DNA of 19,982 nt from Desulfovibrio sp. UBA2564 (GTDB lineage: Bacteria > Desulfobacterota > Desulfovibrionia > Desulfovibrionales > Desulfovibrionaceae), in NCBI GenBank assembly GCA_002340305.1, contig DDLU01000232.1:1-19982 (forward strand). The letters run 5' to 3'. Under the pieces are notes generated by a model. That model saw nothing but the letters and a program-made list of their open reading frames with translations, was not told the origin of the DNA and searched no databases. A program made the translations under genes and the position numbers. Positions 15,709 to 19,982 of the stretch are shown here, one piece after another (the first letter of the stretch is position 1; each line of letters opens with the position of its first letter).

Positions 15709-15750
15709 CAATTTTCTATCAACTAAATCTAGAACAAAACCAAAAAAAAA

Positions 15751-16491
15751 CTACAACCCAAGCGAGGCCAACAAATCGTCAACATCCCCCTGATCAGCCT
15801 TTTCGCTGGGGCCTTGGAGTTCGCTCATTTTGTTTTCAGTTTCCTGATCGAGCTGCTCTAGGGATTTTTCAGGAGCTTCTTCACGGGCTTTGATTTTCAG
15901 TCCGGTGGACATGTACAGATCAAGCACGATCTTTTCGACGCTCTTGATGGTGTCGATAATGATCTTGATGCGCTGTCCGGTGAGATCCTGAAAGGAGAGG
16001 GTGGTCATGATGGTCATGATATCCTGTCCGAGGGTATCGTTGATGTTGGCCAGCTCAACACGTTGTTCTTTTTTTACACCGCCGGATTCAAAAGCTTTAA
16101 TGATGTTCGCAAGCGCGGATTGGGTCTCCTGAGTTTTTTCAAGGATATCCATGATGTCCTGAGTTGCTTTCTCAGTGGTACGCATGATCGCATCAAGCTG
16201 GTCGGAGGCTTCAGTGAAAAGCTGGTCCGGGTCGGAATCAACTTGCACAAAGGCTTCAGGATTGCCGACAGGGCCTTTTTTGGCCTTGGCGACTTCCTGA
16301 TAAATGTCCCGGAGACCATTTTGCAGGTCAATGTTGATTCGGCGGTAGAATTCTCCTTCGAGCAGAGTCTGGGACATGCTTCTGGAAATTTCTTTTTGTA
16401 CTGCTTCCGCAATACTCTCCTTGAGACTTTTGCTCAGGTCCTCGGAGACCTTTTCCATCATCTCCCGCACTATCTGATCATCATTAAGCAC
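15751..16491 (-). CDS. cheZ: Chemotaxis protein phosphatase CheZ
   Basis: A cytoplasmic, largely helical protein that speeds dephosphorylation of CheY-P, ending the flagellar switch signal. The core motif LSFQDLTGQRIK carries Asp169 and Gln173, matching the Asp and the catalytic Gln of E. coli CheZ (QDFQDLTGQ). The C-terminal peptide QGDVDDLLASLGL (residues 234-246) is almost the same as the CheY-binding tail of E. coli CheZ. Between them is the long helix-rich four-helix-bundle region and an acidic linker (about 203-233). At 246 residues it is somewhat longer than the E. coli protein. The start codon is GTG, with AAGGAG six bases upstream. It is the last gene of the lspA operon, 42 bases after the PilZ-like gene and 42 before a strong terminator. 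No other che gene is adjacent. Confidence 0.9.
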   Translation of the reverse strand: MLNDDQIVREMMEKVSEDLSKSLKESIAEAVQKEISRSMSQTLLEGEFYRRINIDLQNGLRDIYQEVAKAKKGPVGNPEAFVQVDSDPDQLFTEASDQLDAIMRTTEKATQDIMDILEKTQETQSALANIIKAFESGGVKKEQRVELANINDTLGQDIMTIMTTLSFQDLTGQRIKIIIDTIKSVEKIVLDLYMSTGLKIKAREEAPEKSLEQLDQETENKMSELQGPSEKADQGDVDDLLASLGL

Positions 16492-16533
16492 TGCGCTCTC
16501 CTTGGCGTTGGTTTTGATATTAACGTTGCAGGG

Positions 16534-17046
16534 CTAACCCAGCTTTTCTGTTCTGATTATTTCACGCTGTTCACTGAAAACAAATTGGATGATTGATTCA
16601 AGGTCGTGTTCCCTGATTTTTTCAAACTTTATTGTCCAGATATTTTTTCCTTCTCCTGCTTCAACGTGCCCCTTTGCTCCGGCAAGGCGCAAGGGAATTT
16701 GTTCTATCTCCACAACAACTTCCATTAAACCCGGAGCAGTTACGGTTTCCGAACGGAAGGTCATTCCGTTGCCGGAAATTTTTATTATTTCAAGATCAAA
16801 GGGGAAATTCTGTTTTAGATCTTTTTTGTTCTGTATGCCGAGCAGTTGATCCAGCTTACGGTCAAGTTCTGTTACGTAAACCATGAGCCATTCCGGAACT
16901 TTTGAATCATCAAGGTCTGCAGCCGGATGTTTTTTCATTCCAGTAAAGCCACGGTAAACGGGCTGACTCTCCAATGAAGAAGAGATGCGTCCGTGTCCCT
17001 TGATGCGTGTTTTTACACTTGCGTAATGCGGTGTGTTCCGGTCCAT
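16534..17046 (-). CDS. PilZ-like domain protein, tentative
   Basis: A 170-residue soluble protein with no signal peptide or membrane segment. Residues 50-75 are an amphipathic segment (VPEWLMVYVTELDRKLDQLL). A beta-rich domain with KISGNGMTFRSE (about 90-101) and a late IWTIKFEKIREHDLESIIQFVFSEQREIIR (about 136-165) follows. The turn 'SGNGM-F' and the closing 'F...i...d...ii.fvf..qRe' resemble PilZ domains, which sense cyclic di-GMP. The usual RxxxR arginine motif is not obvious in its normal place, so binding is uncertain. The gene has an AAGGA site, lies 23 bases after the NIL ferredoxin gene and 42 before cheZ. A motility or surface-behaviour role would fit the neighbour, but it may simply be an unrelated conserved protein. 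Confidence 0.5.
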   Translation of the reverse strand: MDRNTPHYASVKTRIKGHGRISSSLESQPVYRGFTGMKKHPAADLDDSKVPEWLMVYVTELDRKLDQLLGIQNKKDLKQNFPFDLEIIKISGNGMTFRSETVTAPGLMEVVVEIEQIPLRLAGAKGHVEAGEGKNIWTIKFEKIREHDLESIIQFVFSEQREIIRTEKLG

Positions 17047-17069
17047 TCGGATTTCCTTACCTGATTTCC

Positions 17070-17498
17070 CTAGTCTTGCGGGTCAACTTCCATTGCCCGC
17101 ACGGGACAGACTTTGGTGCACAGGCCGCAAGCAGTACATTTTTCCAGATCAAAGAGAACAAGTCTGGTTTCCTGTTCCAGAGAAAGTGCGCCGGTGGGGC
17201 ACATGGACAGACACATTCCGCAATGCATGCAGGATTCATCGTCCCTTGCTATTTTCTGAGCAACGGGGATAAGTCTTACGCCGTTCTCTTTAAGATAGTT
17301 GATACCTTTGTGGTAATCTTCTTCAAGACCGGTAATCTCGAGGGTCATGCTGCCTTCGAGTCTGGGGTTGATATCAGCTTTTAAAATGTTAAAGCTGAGG
17401 TTGTAAAGTTTACCCAGATTGCACACAACCGGACGACCGGAAGAGTTGGGGGGAAAGGAAAGGTGGATAATTTTATTAAAGTTCTTGCTCTCGCTCAT
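17070..17498 (-). CDS. NIL domain protein with two [4Fe-4S] ferredoxin motifs
   Basis: A 142-residue cytoplasmic protein joining a NIL domain (about residues 8-75, the ligand-sensing fold also found at the C-terminus of methionine ABC-transporter ATPases) to a bacterial-type diferredoxin. The two cluster motifs are CMHCGMCLSMCP and CTACGLCTKVCP. NIL-ferredoxin proteins, together with DUF39/COG1900 proteins, are implicated in direct sulfide incorporation to make homocysteine in methanogens and in Desulfovibrio. This gene is a candidate member of that system, though its partner is not in the window. It lies in the lspA operon, 19 bases after the CpoB-like gene. The ribosome-binding site AGGA is unusually close to the ATG (two-base spacing). 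Confidence 0.88.
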   Translation of the reverse strand: MSESKNFNKIIHLSFPPNSSGRPVVCNLGKLYNLSFNILKADINPRLEGSMTLEITGLEEDYHKGINYLKENGVRLIPVAQKIARDDESCMHCGMCLSMCPTGALSLEQETRLVLFDLEKCTACGLCTKVCPVRAMEVDPQD

Positions 17499-17517
17499 GA
17501 TCCTATATCCGGTTAAA

Positions 17518-18441
17518 TTATTTTAAGTTCTTGATGATTGTCTTCGCGCGTTTTGCTTCAGCTGATTCCGGTGCTTTTTTAGTCAGGTCTTCAAGAATGT
17601 AACGCCCGGACTTGGTTTTACCCAGTTTGATCAGGCTGAGTCCCTGCTTAAGCAGTGCGGATTTGTATTTATTGCTCTTGGAGTGCTTGGCAATGACGAC
17701 CTGATATTTGAGGGCGGCATTGGCGTAATCCTTGAGCTGGTAGTAACATTCACCTTCCCAGAAAATCGCGTTGGGAACAAGCTTATGTTTGGGGAAAGTC
17801 TTGGTGAATTCAGCCATATCCCTGATTGCGTCTTTGTATTTACGCTCTTTGAAAAGGGCGAGACCTTTATCATACAGGGCCTGAGCGGGATCAACAGGTT
17901 CAACTTTCTTGGGTTCAGGAGCAACAACAGCGGCTATTCCGCCGATTACAGCGGTCGCGTTGGAGATTGCCTGCTGAGTTTCTGCGTCTTTGGGAGCCTG
18001 AGCTTTAATCAGACCAAGATCGATTGCCAGCTGACTTTCAAGGGCTAGACGCATATTTTCCACTTTTTGTGAAAGTTCATCAAGGGAAACTGTGCTGTTT
18101 GTATCGCCTGCATCAAGTCTGGCAACGGACTCTGACATGGTGTTAACAGTGCCTTGAAGTTTGGCGACCTGCATTTTCAGAGCGTTAACTTCAGCGTACA
18201 TGTTTGCTTGCTGAGTCTGAACAGGGGAACTTGAATTTTTGATTTCCTCGCGCAGGGTCACGTTATCTGCGGATACCTGCTGATCAAGATTGTCGATTTT
18301 TTTGTTGAGCTGGCTACGGGTCTGACGCATTTCCATGCGCAGTTTGTCCATGTCGGAAGTGGTGACACAACCGTTTAGTCCTGTAGCCAGAGGAAAAGCG
18401 ATCAGTGCGGCGATAAGAGATTTCTTCATACTATTCTGCAT
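17518..18441 (-). CDS. CpoB/YbgF-like TPR lipoprotein
   Basis: A 307-residue envelope protein. A lipoprotein signal peptide with the lipobox L-N-G-C predicts lipidation of Cys25. Val at +2 does not signal inner-membrane retention, so the outer membrane is likely. Residues 30-80 and 85-115 are coiled-coil-like (DKLRMEMRQTRSQLNKKIDNL). A Gly/Ala/Pro linker follows. Residues about 185-300 hold tetratricopeptide repeats in the CpoB/YbgF manner (ALYDKGLALFKERKYKDAIRDMAEF, then YYQLKDYANAALKYQVVIAKHSKS). In E. coli CpoB links Tol-Pal with cell-wall synthesis at division. Here no tol gene is adjacent, so the role is by analogy. The start at 18441, preferred over the in-frame ATG at 18429, has an AAGGGG site 11 bases away and overlaps the upstream gene by 11 bases. 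Confidence 0.8.
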   Translation of the reverse strand: MQNSMKKSLIAALIAFPLATGLNGCVTTSDMDKLRMEMRQTRSQLNKKIDNLDQQVSADNVTLREEIKNSSSPVQTQQANMYAEVNALKMQVAKLQGTVNTMSESVARLDAGDTNSTVSLDELSQKVENMRLALESQLAIDLGLIKAQAPKDAETQQAISNATAVIGGIAAVVAPEPKKVEPVDPAQALYDKGLALFKERKYKDAIRDMAEFTKTFPKHKLVPNAIFWEGECYYQLKDYANAALKYQVVIAKHSKSNKYKSALLKQGLSLIKLGKTKSGRYILEDLTKKAPESAEAKRAKTIIKNLK

Positions 18442-18667
18442 TATATTTTTTGCCCCTTTTTCTACCGAGAAAGAAATATGCCAAACAGCCCAAAAAAGGA
18501 ATGAAAATAGAAAGCTGAATCCAGCCTACTTTTTCCATGTTTGACGGGAATTCCCTGTTGAATGCATCCCAAATAGCGAAAAGTGTCAAGGCTGCAAATA
18601 GGCCGACACTGCCGAGGATGATGATCCAGGTTTCCATGGGAAGATTGGGAATTTCTCCGAAGAACAT
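18431..18667 (-). CDS. Small PLDc_N-like two-helix membrane protein
   Basis: A 78-residue inner-membrane protein with two membrane segments (about residues 13-33 and 49-67) and a basic tail (GRKRGKKYNAE). The second helix and its end (WIQLSIFIPFLGCLAYFFLGRKRG) fit the 'phospholipase D-nuclease N-terminal' (PLDc_N) pattern, a two-helix module found alone or in front of cardiolipin synthases. No nuclease or synthase domain is attached here. The frame can be read from 18736, but the ATG at 18667 has AAGGAG six bases upstream and shares one base with the lgt stop codon (TAATG), a sign of coupled translation. The gene overlaps the next one by 11 bases. Its function is unknown. Confidence 0.72.
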   Translation of the reverse strand: MFFGEIPNLPMETWIIILGSVGLFAALTLFAIWDAFNREFPSNMEKVGWIQLSIFIPFLGCLAYFFLGRKRGKKYNAE

Positions 18668-19422
18668 TAGGTGCTCCTTTTTTTGTATATTGATAACAGG
18701 TATATACCAATTGCGAAAAAGACAAGTGTTATGCACTGAGTCATGGACAGAGGACCGAGTTCGCCTCGGTAATCCGCCCTGAAAAATTCAATAATAAATC
18801 TGAACGCAGAAAACAATATCAGGAAAAGCCCGGTAATTCGGCCTTCTGTCTTAATATGGTTCCCGGCAACGAGCAGAATCAGGAAAGTAACCAGTCCGGC
18901 AAGTGAGTGGTAAAGCTGGGTGGGATGCAGAGATTGAAAGAGCGGTGCCAGCGAATCGGTGTTTCTGAAAGTAACACCCCACGGCAGATCCGTTGGTTTA
19001 CCGTAACAGCATCCTGCAAAGAAACATCCGATCCGTCCAACGGTTTGCCCAAGAGCGATACCCGGAGCAAAGCAATCCAACCAGTCCAGAATCGGTTGTT
19101 GCTTGGAACGCAAGTAAAGTAGTCCTGCTAGTGATCCGAAAATTATAGCTCCGGAAAATACCAGTCCACCTTCCCAGACATAGAAAATTTTAAGCAGATT
19201 CCCGGCGAATTCCTGTGGGTACAGGGAAACATAAACTGCCCGTGCGCCGATTACGCCACAGCCAACAGAAATAATCCCAGTTATCGGGGCAAGCTTATAA
19301 TCCAGTTCCCAAAGCCTCGCCGCACGCATAGCCCAGCCCATACCGAGCAGACACCCGGCTGTCAGGTATACGCTGTAGGCATATACATTAATGGAACCTA
19401 TGTTGAACAGGATTGGATTCAT
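18667..19422 (-). CDS. lgt: Prolipoprotein diacylglyceryl transferase
   Basis: A 251-residue inner-membrane enzyme that moves a diacylglyceryl group from phosphatidylglycerol to the lipobox cysteine, the first step of lipoprotein maturation. Seven or so hydrophobic segments are seen. The family signature appears as GRIGCFFAGCCYGKPTDLPWG (from residue 129), with Cys replacing the usual Asn in GRIGNF. HPTQLYHSLAG (166-176) and the Arg-rich RFIIEFFRADYRGEL (208-222) follow. It begins just after lspA (3-base gap), so the two lipoprotein enzymes are made together. At 251 residues it is on the short side for the family but has all recognisable motifs. Confidence 0.95.
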   Translation of the reverse strand: MNPILFNIGSINVYAYSVYLTAGCLLGMGWAMRAARLWELDYKLAPITGIISVGCGVIGARAVYVSLYPQEFAGNLLKIFYVWEGGLVFSGAIIFGSLAGLLYLRSKQQPILDWLDCFAPGIALGQTVGRIGCFFAGCCYGKPTDLPWGVTFRNTDSLAPLFQSLHPTQLYHSLAGLVTFLILLVAGNHIKTEGRITGLFLILFSAFRFIIEFFRADYRGELGPLSMTQCITLVFFAIGIYLLSIYKKRST

Positions 19423-19425
19423 AAT

Positions 19426-19896
19426 CTACCTGTTTTTATAAAATGAAATGATCATGGCAAAAGCACCCAGACAGATGGCAATGTCCGCAACATTGAAAGC
19501 CGGATAGTGGTGTGTGCCATAGTAAAAATCCAGAAAGTCCGTGACCTGATGATAGAGAATACGATCAATCAGGTTGCCTATTGCACCGCCCAGCACAAAT
19601 CCAAGGCCCACAATCTGGAATTTATCACGCTCTTCACAAGACTTAAGCAGCATGCCGATTGCACCCAGTGCAATGAAGGTCACCACAATAAAAAAATTGC
19701 GCTGCCATGTGATGTCCGCACGGTTCAGAAATCCGAATGCCGCGCCCTTATTGACCACATGCACCAGATTAAAAAAGCCGGGAATGACAACCTCTGATGT
19801 CCAGAGAGTTATCTTTTCACGGACCGCAATTTTAGTAACCTGATCCAAGACCAAAGTCACAACAGATATGATCCCAGCTAATGTATATTTATTCAT
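19426..19896 (-). CDS. lspA: Lipoprotein signal peptidase (signal peptidase II)
   Basis: A 156-residue membrane aspartyl protease that removes the signal peptide of lipoproteins after Lgt action. Four hydrophobic segments are visible. The catalytic aspartates are Asp111 in GGAIGNLIDR and Asp138 in FNVADIAI, and the preceding NLVHVVNKGAAFGFL matches the conserved Asn/Gly motif. Length is typical. The start ATG is preceded by AAGG four bases away, which lies within the GCCTTCGGC dyad of an intergenic repeat. It is the first gene of the seven-gene run inside the window. In many relatives ileS precedes lspA, but this cannot be seen here. Confidence 0.97.
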   Translation of the reverse strand: MNKYTLAGIISVVTLVLDQVTKIAVREKITLWTSEVVIPGFFNLVHVVNKGAAFGFLNRADITWQRNFFIVVTFIALGAIGMLLKSCEERDKFQIVGLGFVLGGAIGNLIDRILYHQVTDFLDFYYGTHHYPAFNVADIAICLGAFAMIISFYKNR

Positions 19897-19899
19897 CTT

Positions 19900-19951
19900 G
19901 CCTTCGGCGACCCTGCGGGGTTGATTTTGATGCGCTATTGCGCTTTTTGAT
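19900..19951. repeat. Bipartite intergenic palindromic repeat (REP-like), right end
   Basis: Plus-strand order: GCCTTCGGC (19900-19908), a second GC dyad in ACCCTGCGGGGT, an AT spacer, then the core 19925-19951 in which GCGC (19932-19935) and GCGC (19940-19943) are separated by TATT and flanked by TTTTGAT and TTTTTGAT. The core is the reverse complement, with small changes, of bases 50-74 at the other end of the window, and the GC-dyad-plus-core plan is the same. The first dyad covers the lspA ribosome-binding site. Confidence 0.6.
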
Positions 19952-19982
19952 TAAAGCATAATGCCTAGTACGTCTTGATTGA

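Noticed and set aside
18668..18736. Longer start of the small PLDc_N-like protein
   Set aside because: The upstream part lies inside lgt, while the ATG at 18667 has AAGGAG and the TAATG coupling to the lgt stop.

Overview
The window looks like chromosomal core DNA from a marine sulfate-reducing bacterium of the Desulfovibrionaceae (Desulfovibrio/Maridesulfovibrio type). This is inferred from four things: a single large 'Desulfovibrio-type' outer-membrane porin, a NIL-domain ferredoxin of the kind anaerobes use, a sodium/proton antiporter, and GC-rich bipartite intergenic repeats at both ends. GC content is moderate and protein-coding density is high. I see no tRNA or rRNA, CRISPR array, transposase, integrase or phage gene.

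Layout. (1) 87-4461, minus strand: a ribosomal/replication operon read rpsF-rpsR-rplI-dnaB, followed by an AMP-forming phenylacetate-CoA ligase-type enzyme and a DUF456 membrane protein. A consensus -35 box and leader hairpins lie upstream of rpsF. (2) 4571-7686, minus strand: hisD-purC-fabI, an operon mixing histidine, purine and fatty-acid synthesis, closed by an intrinsic terminator. (3) 7812-9283, minus strand: a monocistronic porin gene with its own promoter and a strong terminator. (4) 9284-9546: a divergent, AT-rich control region carrying a long inverted repeat, shared by the porin gene and uvrC. (5) 9547-11355, plus strand: uvrC, converging with and overlapping by its stop codon a ubiX-UPF0173 hydrolase pair on the minus strand (11352-12617). 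(6) 12807-15598, plus strand: purT with a strong terminator, then a sodium/proton antiporter behind a 305-base control region holding several dyads and a terminator-like leader hairpin. (7) 15666-19896, minus strand: a seven-gene operon lspA-lgt-small membrane protein-CpoB-like lipoprotein-NIL ferredoxin-PilZ-like protein-cheZ, probably continuing upstream out of the window.

How the genes fit together. LspA and Lgt are the signal peptidase and acyltransferase that make lipoproteins, and the CpoB-like protein two genes downstream carries a lipobox, so it is a likely client. CheZ (CheY-P phosphatase) and the PilZ-like protein suggest a motility output at the end of the same transcript. hisD, purC and purT cover histidine and purine synthesis, although purT is in a separate unit.

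No clearly new defence, toxin or mobile system is visible. The items most worth a second look are the antiporter leader, the paired intergenic repeats (one overlaps the lspA ribosome-binding site), the porin/uvrC inverted repeat, the NIL ferredoxin as a homocysteine-synthesis candidate, and the unusual company kept by cheZ.
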